Notes under the pieces: model-generated
Seen by the model: only the letters and a program-made list of their open reading frames with translations
Told to the model about the DNA's origin: nothing
Databases searched by the model: none
Assembly: GCF_029094525.1 (NCBI RefSeq)
Contig: NZ_CP119107.1
Span: 3,534,001-3,598,000, forward strand
Origin: Pullulanibacillus sp. KACC 23026
GTDB lineage: Bacteria > Bacillota > Bacilli > Bacillales > Sporolactobacillaceae
DNA: 64,000 bases
Reading direction: 5' to 3'
Shown here: positions 57,124-64,000 of the stretch, piece by piece
Position numbering within the stretch: position 1 is the stretch's first letter
Layout of the letters: the number at the start of each line of letters is the position of its first letter
Translations under genes and position numbers: made by a program

Positions 57124-58239
57124 TTATGGATGAAGCTTACGTGGACCTGTATAGTTAACGCGCGGCCGGAATAAACGGTTATGACTATGCTGTTCAATGA
57201 CATGGGCGCCAAGGCCTACTGTTCGCGAGGCAAAGAAAATAGGTGTATATAACTCGATCGGGATATTTAATAAATAATAAACAGGTGCTGCATAATAATC
57301 CAAATTTGGATAAAGCCCCTTCTCCTCGCGCATCAAGTTCTCACCCAATTCACACATGGCAAATAGATCTTCTCGGTTTTTCTCAGCAGAAAGCTTCTTT
57401 AAAGCCTTCTTCATCAACATTGCACGAGGATCCATTTTTTTCATATAAACGCGATGACCGAAACCCATGATTCGTTCTTTATTGGCCAATTTTTCAGTCA
57501 GCAGCTTTTGGAATCCATCCTCTGTCTTGGCTTCTAACAACATGTACATGACCGCTTCATTAGCACCGCCATGCAGATGTCCTTTTAATGAGGCAACGGC
57601 ACCTGTCAAAGCGCCATAGATATCCGAAAGAGTCGAAGCAATAACACGTGCTGTAAAAGTGGAGTTTGGCATTTCATGTTCACTATAAACAGCTAGAGAT
57701 TGATCAAAGATGGTTTCCTCTAATTCAGTCGGAACTTTTCCAGTAATCATATACAAGAAATTGGCACTGAAAGAGAGTTCCTGTTTTGGTTCATAAGTCT
57801 TTTCATCGTGAAGCACATGATAACTGTTGGCGACGATATTTGGTATCTTCGCGAGCAACCGAAATGCCTTTTCGAGATTGGCTTCTTCTGAGCGGTCGTT
57901 CAGTTTTGGATCAAAACCAGCTAAGGCTGACAAGCCCGTGCGCAGCGCATCCATCGGGTGTGTTTGCTTAGGAAGACGTTTAAAGATTTCTGTAATCGCT
58001 TCCGGAATGTCATATTCCTTTTTTAACTGCTCTTCAAGATAAAGCCGTTCTTCATGAGTCGGAAGCTTTTGATTTAACAAGAGATAGACAATGTCAAGGT
58101 ATGTTTTCTTTTCTGCCAATTCAATAAGATCATAACCGCGAAGGACAATTTCTTCCTGTTCAACATCCAAAAAAGAAATGGCCGTTTCAGAAGCAATAAC
58201 CCCTTCTAAACCGGGTTTAAAATCCACTTGCTTTTCCAT
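57124..58239 (-). CDS. prpC: 2-methylcitrate synthase / citrate synthase
   Basis: 371 residues of the short type I citrate synthase family. Catalytic histidines sit in GHLHGGANE and MGFGHRVYMKKMDPR, and the catalytic Asp follows in the NLDYYAAP region. Its position in front of prpD and prpB indicates condensation of propionyl-CoA with oxaloacetate. Many such enzymes also accept acetyl-CoA. Begins with ATG behind AGGAGGCGGG, 41 bp downstream of a cre site. Confidence 0.93.
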   Translation of the reverse strand: MEKQVDFKPGLEGVIASETAISFLDVEQEEIVLRGYDLIELAEKKTYLDIVYLLLNQKLPTHEERLYLEEQLKKEYDIPEAITEIFKRLPKQTHPMDALRTGLSALAGFDPKLNDRSEEANLEKAFRLLAKIPNIVANSYHVLHDEKTYEPKQELSFSANFLYMITGKVPTELEETIFDQSLAVYSEHEMPNSTFTARVIASTLSDIYGALTGAVASLKGHLHGGANEAVMYMLLEAKTEDGFQKLLTEKLANKERIMGFGHRVYMKKMDPRAMLMKKALKKLSAEKNREDLFAMCELGENLMREEKGLYPNLDYYAAPVYYLLNIPIELYTPIFFASRTVGLGAHVIEQHSHNRLFRPRVNYTGPRKLHP

Positions 58240-58279
58240 GTACCCGCCTCCTGAAAAATTAATAAACGCTACCGCCTAT

Positions 58280-58293
58280 TGATTGCGCTTCCA
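58280..58293 (-). promoter_or_regulatory. cre site of the prp operon
   Basis: Minus strand TGGAAGCGCAATCA with flanking T and A fits the extended cre consensus WTGNAARCGNWWWCAW at every position or nearly so. It lies between the probable promoter and prpC. Catabolite repression of the B. subtilis mmg operon is known, so CcpA control here is likely. Confidence 0.75.
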
Positions 58294-58389
58294 ACTATTT
58301 AACTAGTTTAAATTAAACAATAATAACGAATATAAGATAAGTATAGCTAAGTTAGAAAGCGATTTCAATAAAGACAGAATTTACAAGCC

Positions 58390-58430
58390 CTAAAAAAAGA
58401 GAGCGTGTCCTTTAAGACATCCCTCTCTTT
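58390..58430 (-). terminator. Terminator of the KtrA/KtrC-like gene
   Basis: Minus strand AAAGAGAG..GAC..GTC..CTCTCTTT with a T-run (58392-58398) on the downstream side, five bases after the gene's stop region. It separates this gene from the prp promoter region. Confidence 0.8.
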
Positions 58431-58434
58431 TTAT

Positions 58435-59097
58435 CTACTCTTCTAAAAGCTGGTTTTTAAACCGGTCAATGTCGACATCGGCACCAATGACAATTAAAAT
58501 GTCGCCTTCTTCTACAATTTGATCGGCGCGTGGTGACACATTAATCGAAGACCCCTTTTTAATCGCAACGATATTGACACCAAATTTGGCCCGAACATCA
58601 AGGTCAACGAGCGACTTTCCATGCATTTTTTGACCCGACACCACTTCCAAGATACTATGTTCATCCGACAGTTCAAGATAATCTAACACATTTGTCGAGG
58701 TAATATTATGTGCAAGTCTGGCACCCATATCACGTTCAGGGTGGATGACATGATCAGCCCCAATTTTTCTGAGCACCTTCTCATGATAATCATTTTGCGC
58801 TTTAGCCGTGACTCTTGGTACTCCCATTTCTTTTAAAATAAGAGTCGTTAGGATACTTGCTTGTATATCATCACCAATTGCCACAATCACATGGTCAAAA
58901 TTGCGCAATCCAAGGCTTTTAAGAACGTTCTCATCGGTAGAATCGGCAATAACCGCATGTGTCGCAATAGTGCTAAACTCATTAACACGATCTTCATCTG
59001 AATCAATAGCTAACACCTCGGCACCTTGTTCACTCAATGTGCGACAAATCGCCCCTCCAAAGCGCCCTAATCCAATAACAGCAAATTGTTTTTTCAT
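58435..59097 (-). CDS. ktrC: Potassium channel regulator KtrC/KtrA (TrkA family)
   Basis: About 220 residues. RCK-N Rossmann domain with IGLGRFGGAICR and acidic DSDEDR for adenine-nucleotide binding, then an RCK-C domain (about 135-220) with the terminal GDILIVIG. It gates a KtrB/KtrD-type membrane channel for potassium uptake, responding to ATP/ADP and cyclic di-AMP. No membrane subunit is adjacent, as for B. subtilis ktrC, and the position near rnjA is also as in that species. ATG 59097 has AAAGG at 9 bp; 59106 is an alternative start. Confidence 0.88.
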   Translation of the reverse strand: MKKQFAVIGLGRFGGAICRTLSEQGAEVLAIDSDEDRVNEFSTIATHAVIADSTDENVLKSLGLRNFDHVIVAIGDDIQASILTTLILKEMGVPRVTAKAQNDYHEKVLRKIGADHVIHPERDMGARLAHNITSTNVLDYLELSDEHSILEVVSGQKMHGKSLVDLDVRAKFGVNIVAIKKGSSINVSPRADQIVEEGDILIVIGADVDIDRFKNQLLEE

Positions 59098-59136
59098 TCT
59101 CCCCATCCTTTACAAGTCCCAAGTGATTTGCTCTTT

Positions 59137-60168
59137 CTAAGCTTTTTCTTTGTGCTTCGTGTCGTCCTTTTTTCCATAATCATGCCGGAAGCGGACCAGT
59201 CGAAAAACAAGAATCAAAGAAGGAAACAGTAAAGCTAGCCCCATTATGAAAGCAAAATAAATATCAGCCCGAATCCCATGCAGGCTTGAAAGTTCTTTTA
59301 CTTTTATATAAGGATAAATGATATAGGGCAAGTGAGATATCCCATACCCAAAGAACGCAAAGAAATATTGTAAGGCAGCCAATATAAAGGCGACTCCCAA
59401 ACGAATCTTCCGAAAGACCAGTGTGACGGCACCAAGCAAGCAAACGAGTGAGAGGATAAACATCCAGGCTTCATCTAAGCTTTTCATAAAGTGCTCAGGA
59501 TTTTGCTGCTGCAAGGCTACAAATACAAGGGCACTGGCTAAGACGGTAGGACCGCTCCAAAAAAGAGCATATCCTCTTAGTTTCTCAAGGGCAAGATCAT
59601 CCTTCACCTTTGTCGCATAAAAAGCAAGAAACATTGCACTTATATAGAGAACCGAAACAATAGAAAGAAACACCACTGACCAGGCATAAAAGTTGGTCAA
59701 AAATAAAGACCAATGGAAGATAAGCCTTCCTTTCTGATCATCTAAATAGCCACCTTCACTCACCGTTAATGCTGATGAGAGTACAGCAGGTAAACATAAA
59801 CCGATTAATCCATATAAAAGGGTCCATAAGCGAAAACCTTTTCGATGTGTCCTACTTAATAAGAAGAATAATCCCTTTAAAATCAGCAAGATTAAGGCAA
59901 ATACGAATGGCATAATTAGAGTAGGTCCGAGAAGTCGGGCTGCATCCGAAAAAGAATAAACAATTGCCATCATGATCACAAGTAAACCAACACTTATTGA
60001 TTCCCAAAAAGGAGAAAGAAATTGCTGGATAATCTCTCCCAACCCGTTTCGCTCTCCATAAAGGGTTTCATAGCTGGCAAAAAAACCGGCGCCAAAATCC
60101 ACGGAGGCTACAATGATATACCCATATAACAGGATCCAAAACAGCGTCATCCCAATCCATTCAGGCAT
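59137..60168 (-). CDS. Cytochrome bd oxidase subunit II-like protein (CydB/YthB type), no subunit I adjacent
   Basis: 343 residues with about eight or nine membrane segments. The subunit II opening is IIVASVDFGAGFFASYETL, and PFWESISVGLLVIMM follows. Subunit II stabilises the oxidase but carries no complete haem site itself; the haem-binding subunit I (CydA/YthA) normally lies directly upstream. Here the upstream 500 bp hold only repeats, so the gene is an orphan. It may work with a subunit I encoded elsewhere or be a relic. Length and frame look intact. GGGGG and AAGGA precede the ATG. Confidence 0.85.
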   Translation of the reverse strand: MPEWIGMTLFWILLYGYIIVASVDFGAGFFASYETLYGERNGLGEIIQQFLSPFWESISVGLLVIMMAIVYSFSDAARLLGPTLIMPFVFALILLILKGLFFLLSRTHRKGFRLWTLLYGLIGLCLPAVLSSALTVSEGGYLDDQKGRLIFHWSLFLTNFYAWSVVFLSIVSVLYISAMFLAFYATKVKDDLALEKLRGYALFWSGPTVLASALVFVALQQQNPEHFMKSLDEAWMFILSLVCLLGAVTLVFRKIRLGVAFILAALQYFFAFFGYGISHLPYIIYPYIKVKELSSLHGIRADIYFAFIMGLALLFPSLILVFRLVRFRHDYGKKDDTKHKEKA

Positions 60169-60228
60169 TCCTTCTAACCCCCTGAATACAAATATTTATA
60201 TCATTTTATAAGTATAACAACCTTTGTA

Positions 60229-60584
60229 GAGACAGACCTCAGCAAACAGTTATTTTGTCAGCAAAGTCAGTTATAAAAACAAAAACTCATTACTTTTTTA
60301 GCCATCAAGCAAGATTCTGTGCCAATTTGCGAAAAATCCACTTCTTTTGATCAAGATTTTAAGCAATAGTCAGTTATAAAAACAAAAACTCATTACTTTT
60401 TTAGCCATCAAGCAAGATTCTGTGTAGATTTGCGAAAAATCCACTTCTTTTGATCAAGATTTTAAGCAATAGTCAGTTATAAAAACAAAAACTCATTACT
60501 TTTTTAGCCATCAAGCAAGATTCTGTGTAGATTTGCGAAAAATCCACTTCTTTTTGATCAGGATTTTAAGCAGAGGTCTGTCCC
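60229..60584. repeat. Repeat block bounded by inverted GACAGACCTC ends
   Basis: GAGACAGACCTC (60229-60240) and GAGGTCTGTCCC (60573-60584) are inverted copies (11 of 12) at the two edges of a region of about 356 bp with no gene. The same core forms the hairpin at 3916-3950 in the rRNA leader. The block looks like a small dispersed element that has been filled or expanded by tandem repeats. No transposase is present. The rest, up to 60693, holds no further gene. Confidence 0.65.
60266..60571. repeat. Tandem repeat, three copies of 103 bp
   Basis: Copies start at 60266, 60369 and 60472, each with GTCAGTTATAAAAACAAAAA at the start and ACTTCTTTTGATCAAGATTT near the end. Copy 1 differs from copies 2 and 3 by CCAATTT in place of TAGATTT. 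Copy 3 has one extra T and one A to G change near its end. No open reading frame spans the repeats and there are no spacers, so it is not a CRISPR array. Each unit contains a short AAAATC/GATTTT stem. Confidence 0.92.
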
Positions 60585-60693
60585 TTAAAAAACCCTACAT
60601 ATATTCTATCAAACCTCCTGCTTGCGTGTCATCATGAGTTACTCCTTTGAACCAACTTCATGCAGGTTTGCTCTTAAAGAAGCCCGCATAACA

Positions 60694-61392
60694 TTACCGT
60701 CCACTATTGGTCTTATCCAGTAATCCATATTTAACTTTAAACCGGGTTAAAATCTTGATCCAGCTTTTACTAAAAAGAGCAAGAAGGACAACATTACAAA
60801 TCGCATGAATGGAGTCAAAATAAAAGCTCGCCGCATAAAGGGAGAACCATTCAGAAAACGATACTAAATGAAGGCTTAATACCTCCCACACATTCATTAC
60901 CCAGCCAAACAGATAACCCGCTATTGCACCAAAAAGGCAACGAACCCAGATCCACTCGCTCCATTTCCACCGTCCCATTACCCCCGCTGCTCCACCAATC
61001 GAGCCCCATGCGAACATCTGCCAAGGCGTCCATGGACCCTGTCCTAACATCATGTTGGAAACGAGGGCGGCAAGACATCCCACCACAAAACCACTTTCAC
61101 CACCAAAAGTCAGACCAGTAACGATAATGACAAATGTGGTTGGCTGAACACTTGGAAGGGAAGCAAAGGGAATCCGGCTAACTGCCGCTACCCCAGCGAG
61201 AACAGATAAAAGGACTAGTTCACGTGCCTTTAGCTTTTTTCTTTCAAAACGAAACATCATGAGGAGAAAAGCTCCTATGAGGATCATTAAACTTAAAAAG
61301 AGACTGTGACCTGGCATCCAAATCATTCCTGCTGCACCTATCCCAACTAACAAGAATAGAGCCACCATTAACAGCCGGGACACGCGATCCAT
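60694..61392 (-). CDS. ECF transporter S component (probably for cobalamin)
   Basis: 232 residues with six or more hydrophobic segments and the S-component pattern ARELVLLSVLAGVAAVSRI, VQPTTFVIIVTGLTFGGESG, and NVVLLALF near the C-terminus. S components bind one vitamin each; substrate cannot be read from sequence. The neighbouring DUF4430 (transcobalamin-like) protein suggests a corrinoid. Its ATG overlaps the ATPase gene by 25 bp; GAGGAGG is the ribosome binding site. Confidence 0.82.
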   Translation of the reverse strand: MDRVSRLLMVALFLLVGIGAAGMIWMPGHSLFLSLMILIGAFLLMMFRFERKKLKARELVLLSVLAGVAAVSRIPFASLPSVQPTTFVIIVTGLTFGGESGFVVGCLAALVSNMMLGQGPWTPWQMFAWGSIGGAAGVMGRWKWSEWIWVRCLFGAIAGYLFGWVMNVWEVLSLHLVSFSEWFSLYAASFYFDSIHAICNVVLLALFSKSWIKILTRFKVKYGLLDKTNSGR

Positions 61393-63041
61393 CGCTTTTC
61401 AGCCTCCTCTACTGTGACAACCTCAGGAAGCCGCTCATGATTGCGCGTTAGGCGATTAATGGCTGTCGTATAAAAGGTGTTTCCTTTAAAAAAGGATTCA
61501 GGCGGGCCTTCCGCTGTTAGTTTTCCTTGAAAGAGCAAGGCACAGTTTGTCGCATACTTTGCTGCAAATTCGATATCATGCGTCACAATAACAAGCGTTC
61601 TCCCCTCCTCTTTTAACTGCCAAAACTCCTCACCGAGCTGCTCTTTCATAAATGGATCCATCCCTTTTGTCGGCTCATCAAATAGGAGGATCTCTGGCTG
61701 CCAGAGAAGGGAACCAATAAGAGCCACACGTTGCTGTTCACCGCCGCTCAAGTCATAAGGGTGTTTATCTTTAACAGCCTGAAGCTCATATTTCTCTAAA
61801 TAAAAGTGAATGAGCTCCTGTCCATTCTCAATTTCATGTTGCTGGACAATAGCCTGCAATTCCTTCATGACCGTATCATGTATAAAAAATAACTTTGTAT
61901 TTTGTGGAAGATAGCCAAAAAGCGGCTTGGAATGCCCTTTTACTTTCTTCCCTTTATAAATTAAGGAACCCGTTTGAGGCTGAGCCAATCCAGCCAAGAC
62001 CTTTAAGAGGGTTGATTTCCCTGCACCATTGGCACCCAAAATTGCAAAGATATCCCCTTGTTTGACCGAAAGTTCAAGATCATCTAGAACAAGTGCAGAA
62101 TCACGTGAGTACTTAAAATCTAAGCGGCGTGTCTCGAGAATGAGAGGCTGATTCGTTTGAGAAACCTTGGCGTCCGGCCGAACCTCTTCCCTTTTTTTCT
62201 GAACGACCGTTAAATGTGACAGCCACTCCCGCCCCTCTTTAACCGTTAAAGGTGAGAGCGCAGACGGTTCATTTGAAAAAGTTAGATAAAGCCTTGCTAA
62301 ACTTGGCAAATAAGTCATGTACCGATCATCGGATGCCTTTTTGATTTCTTCGAGAACAGCTCTGGGGGCTCCATTATAAAGGATACGTCCCTCATTCATT
62401 AGAACGAAACGATCAGCGAGGGGGAGGACCTCCTCTAAGCGATGCTCAACCATAACGACCGTTAACCCAAATTCCCGGTTCATTTGCTCGACCAACTGCA
62501 AGAACTCTTTGGCGGTTACAGGATCGAGCTGAGCGGTGGGTTCATCTAATAAAAGAACGGATGGTTCAAGCAATAAGACGGAAGCTAAATTCAACAGTTG
62601 CTTTTGTCCACCAGAAAGCTCAATGGTTTTATTAGGAAGCAATGGTTCAAGGCCCAAGGCATGCACCATTTCAGCAACTTTTCGCCGCATTTCAGCTGTT
62701 GATACCCCCATATTTTCAAGACCAAATATAAGTTCCTCTTGAACGCGCTCCATGACAAGCTGATTCTCAGGATCCTGAAAAACAAACCCAAAGGTCTTAG
62801 CATGATCAATCGGCGACAGACTCATAAAAGGCGTATCCTTATAATAAATTTCCCCCGTCAAATAGCCATGCGGCGATATATCCTTCTTGAGAAGTCTAAG
62901 AAGTGTCGATTTGCCGCTGCCAGAAGGACCGCCAATCACAACCCATTCCCCTGGTTTAATCTCAAGATTAAGGCGATCCACAGCCGGTTTCTTCGTTTCC
63001 GGATAGCTAAAAGTTAACTGGTTCGTTTTAATGATCGCCAC
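61368..63041 (-). CDS. ECF transporter ATPase, two ABC domains fused (EcfA-EcfA')
   Basis: About 557 residues. The first ABC domain has Walker A GGPSGSGKST, signature LSGGQKQ and Walker B VLLLDEPTAQLDP. The second has GANGAGKST, LSGGEQQRV and ILLFDEPTKGMDP. Most Bacillales have two separate EcfA genes in the ribosomal-protein locus; the fused form marks a dedicated, solitary ECF system. The GTG at 63041 has AAAGGAGGGG at good spacing. The longer frame to 63113 overlaps ecfT by 100 bp and is rejected. Confidence 0.92.
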   Translation of the reverse strand: MAIIKTNQLTFSYPETKKPAVDRLNLEIKPGEWVVIGGPSGSGKSTLLRLLKKDISPHGYLTGEIYYKDTPFMSLSPIDHAKTFGFVFQDPENQLVMERVQEELIFGLENMGVSTAEMRRKVAEMVHALGLEPLLPNKTIELSGGQKQLLNLASVLLLEPSVLLLDEPTAQLDPVTAKEFLQLVEQMNREFGLTVVMVEHRLEEVLPLADRFVLMNEGRILYNGAPRAVLEEIKKASDDRYMTYLPSLARLYLTFSNEPSALSPLTVKEGREWLSHLTVVQKKREEVRPDAKVSQTNQPLILETRRLDFKYSRDSALVLDDLELSVKQGDIFAILGANGAGKSTLLKVLAGLAQPQTGSLIYKGKKVKGHSKPLFGYLPQNTKLFFIHDTVMKELQAIVQQHEIENGQELIHFYLEKYELQAVKDKHPYDLSGGEQQRVALIGSLLWQPEILLFDEPTKGMDPFMKEQLGEEFWQLKEEGRTLVIVTHDIEFAAKYATNCALLFQGKLTAEGPPESFFKGNTFYTTAINRLTRNHERLPEVVTVEEAEKRWIACPGC

Positions 63042-63901
63042 ACAATCCCCTCCTTTCCATCGATAATGAGAGGTATAGAAAAATACAGAGCATTGACTCC
63101 CAAATAAAACCATTCTCTCCCTTGAAGGCGAAGCGTTTCAAGAACAGGCGTAAGACTTAAAATGGAATCACCTAGCCATACCCCATATAAATTAAGAATA
63201 AACAAAACAATTACAATAATAAGAACAACACCATCCTCAATTTGAAACCGAAACGGATTGTAAACAGTCCGTTTTGTTAAGCCATAGCCCCTTGCCGTCA
63301 TGGAATCAGCTGTTTGGATCGCCTCTTCTAGTGACCACGTAACGAGGATCTGGACTAACCGCATAGCTGATTGAGTACGTGCAATAAGAGAACCGTGATG
63401 AACAGAAAGTCCTCTTGCTCTCTGTACGCTTTCAATCTCTCCCAGCCTATGACGAAAAAGCGGAATAAATCTGAGCGTCAACATAATTAGTAAAGCCCAA
63501 CTGGGAAGAAATCTGGAAAATAAGAACAGAAAGCGGTCCGATGGGATCAAAAAATTAAAAATAGGTGTAAGAAAAAGAAGGGCCATAAGAGTAAGGGCAA
63601 TCATGATCCCTCTAATCACCGCTTCAAGCATAATCGGATTACTACCTAAGTAAAACAAAATATGCTGACCACGATGATTAAATAAAGGGTTCATTAAGAA
63701 AAAAAAGAGGAAAAAGACAAGTGTTGTCCATCCCCATTGTTTAAAATAACGACCGCGATCATTATAGACGATATAAAGCCCAAGGATGATCACGTCCACA
63801 ATTAAAAAGTCCGGATGCTGACACAGCGTTACCAATATAAAGCCGCCCACAAGGTAGATTAGACAAGTAAAAGGGTGAAACGTTTTAAACGGCCTATTCA
63901 T
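63014..63901 (-). CDS. ECF transporter transmembrane component EcfT
   Basis: 295 residues with five or more membrane segments and the two ARG motifs that couple to the ATPases, QRARGLSVHH and SMTARGYG. It forms the scaffold of the transporter with the fused ATPase and the S component downstream. Overlaps the ATPase start by 28 bp. It begins 4 bp after the stop of the DUF4430 gene. Confidence 0.9.
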   Translation of the reverse strand: MNRPFKTFHPFTCLIYLVGGFILVTLCQHPDFLIVDVIILGLYIVYNDRGRYFKQWGWTTLVFFLFFFLMNPLFNHRGQHILFYLGSNPIMLEAVIRGIMIALTLMALLFLTPIFNFLIPSDRFLFLFSRFLPSWALLIMLTLRFIPLFRHRLGEIESVQRARGLSVHHGSLIARTQSAMRLVQILVTWSLEEAIQTADSMTARGYGLTKRTVYNPFRFQIEDGVVLIIVIVLFILNLYGVWLGDSILSLTPVLETLRLQGREWFYLGVNALYFSIPLIIDGKEGIVWRSLKRTS

Positions 63902-63904
63902 TCG

Positions 63905-64000
63905 CTATTCCTCTGTTGTTGTATAGACCCATTGAAGCACATCTCCAGACTTGATCGCTGTTATTCCCGCACTTTTCGTTAACGATTGCTGATTAAGCTT
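63905..64000 (-). CDS. DUF4430 / transcobalamin-like protein, C-terminal end only (cut by window edge)
   Basis: The frame enters from the right edge and ends with a TAG at 63905-63907. The visible 31 residues include AGITAIKSGDVLQWVYTTTE, which fits the C-terminal end of a DUF4430 beta-grasp domain (GD..W.Y). Such lipoproteins accompany ECF systems and bind cobalamin-type ligands. Only the tail is seen, so the call rests on this motif and on the four-base spacing to ecfT. Confidence 0.6.
   Translation of the reverse strand, partial: KLNQQSLTKSAGITAIKSGDVLQWVYTTTEE

Noticed and set aside
60266-60571. CRISPR array
   Set aside because: Units of 103 bp follow each other without spacers and no cas genes are present.

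Overview
The window comes from a low-to-mid GC Firmicute of the order Bacillales. The evidence is RNA polymerase epsilon (RpoY), RNase J1, a four-gene pyruvate dehydrogenase operon behind a YkyA lipoprotein, cre-like CcpA sites, YesM/YesN-type signalling and strong AGGAGG ribosome binding sites. The gene order ktrC .. rnjA-rpoY / HAD phosphatase / def / ykyA / pdhABCD is the Bacillus subtilis core order, here with a propionate (methylcitrate) operon between ktrC and rnjA. Genus cannot be fixed from this sequence alone.

Layout. 1-4203: an rRNA operon on the minus strand (23S cut by the left edge, then 16S, then leader and two tandem promoters). 4625-44570: a ~40 kb carbohydrate-utilisation island, almost all on the minus strand. 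It holds an ABC importer (two permeases, lipoprotein), a YesM/YesN-type two-component system, a set of glycoside hydrolases without signal peptides (GH2, two GH42, GH95, GH106-type, GH78, a GH127/DUF1680-type gene broken by one stop codon, a beta-propeller enzyme), a GDSL esterase, and many catabolic enzymes. The latter include a RuBisCO-like protein and a DUF1537 kinase (as in 3-oxo-isoapionate/apiose breakdown), an SDR plus FAH hydrolase and a lactonase-type amidohydrolase (as in L-fuconate/L-rhamnonate breakdown), and a module of two class III CoA-transferases, a MaoC hydratase and a substrate-binding-protein homologue that has no signal peptide. 44614-58430: pdh operon, ykyA, def, HAD phosphatase, rpoY-rnjA, prp operon. 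58435-60168: ktrC and an orphan cydB-like gene. 60229-60584: a 3 x 103 bp tandem repeat between inverted repeats. 60694-64000: an ECF vitamin transporter, probably for cobalamin.

How the island may work (inference). Rhamnose-, fucose-, galactose- and possibly apiose-containing plant oligosaccharides are imported by the LplABC/YtcQ-type transporter and dismantled inside the cell. The sugar mix recalls rhamnogalacturonan II or apiosylated plant glycosides. Branched and 6-deoxy sugar acids would then be processed by the kinase/RuBisCO-like and SDR/FAH branches. Two of the operons share a 35-bp operator (28 of 35 bases identical) followed by a cre-like site, which points to joint control by the two-component system and CcpA. 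A decayed GH95 start overlapping the response-regulator stop shows that the island has recently lost genes.

The least explained part is 10690-16653. Its conserved-looking, translationally coupled set of cytosolic binding protein, two CoA-transferases, MaoC, amidohydrolase and Gfo/Idh/MocA oxidoreductase does not match any sugar pathway I know.
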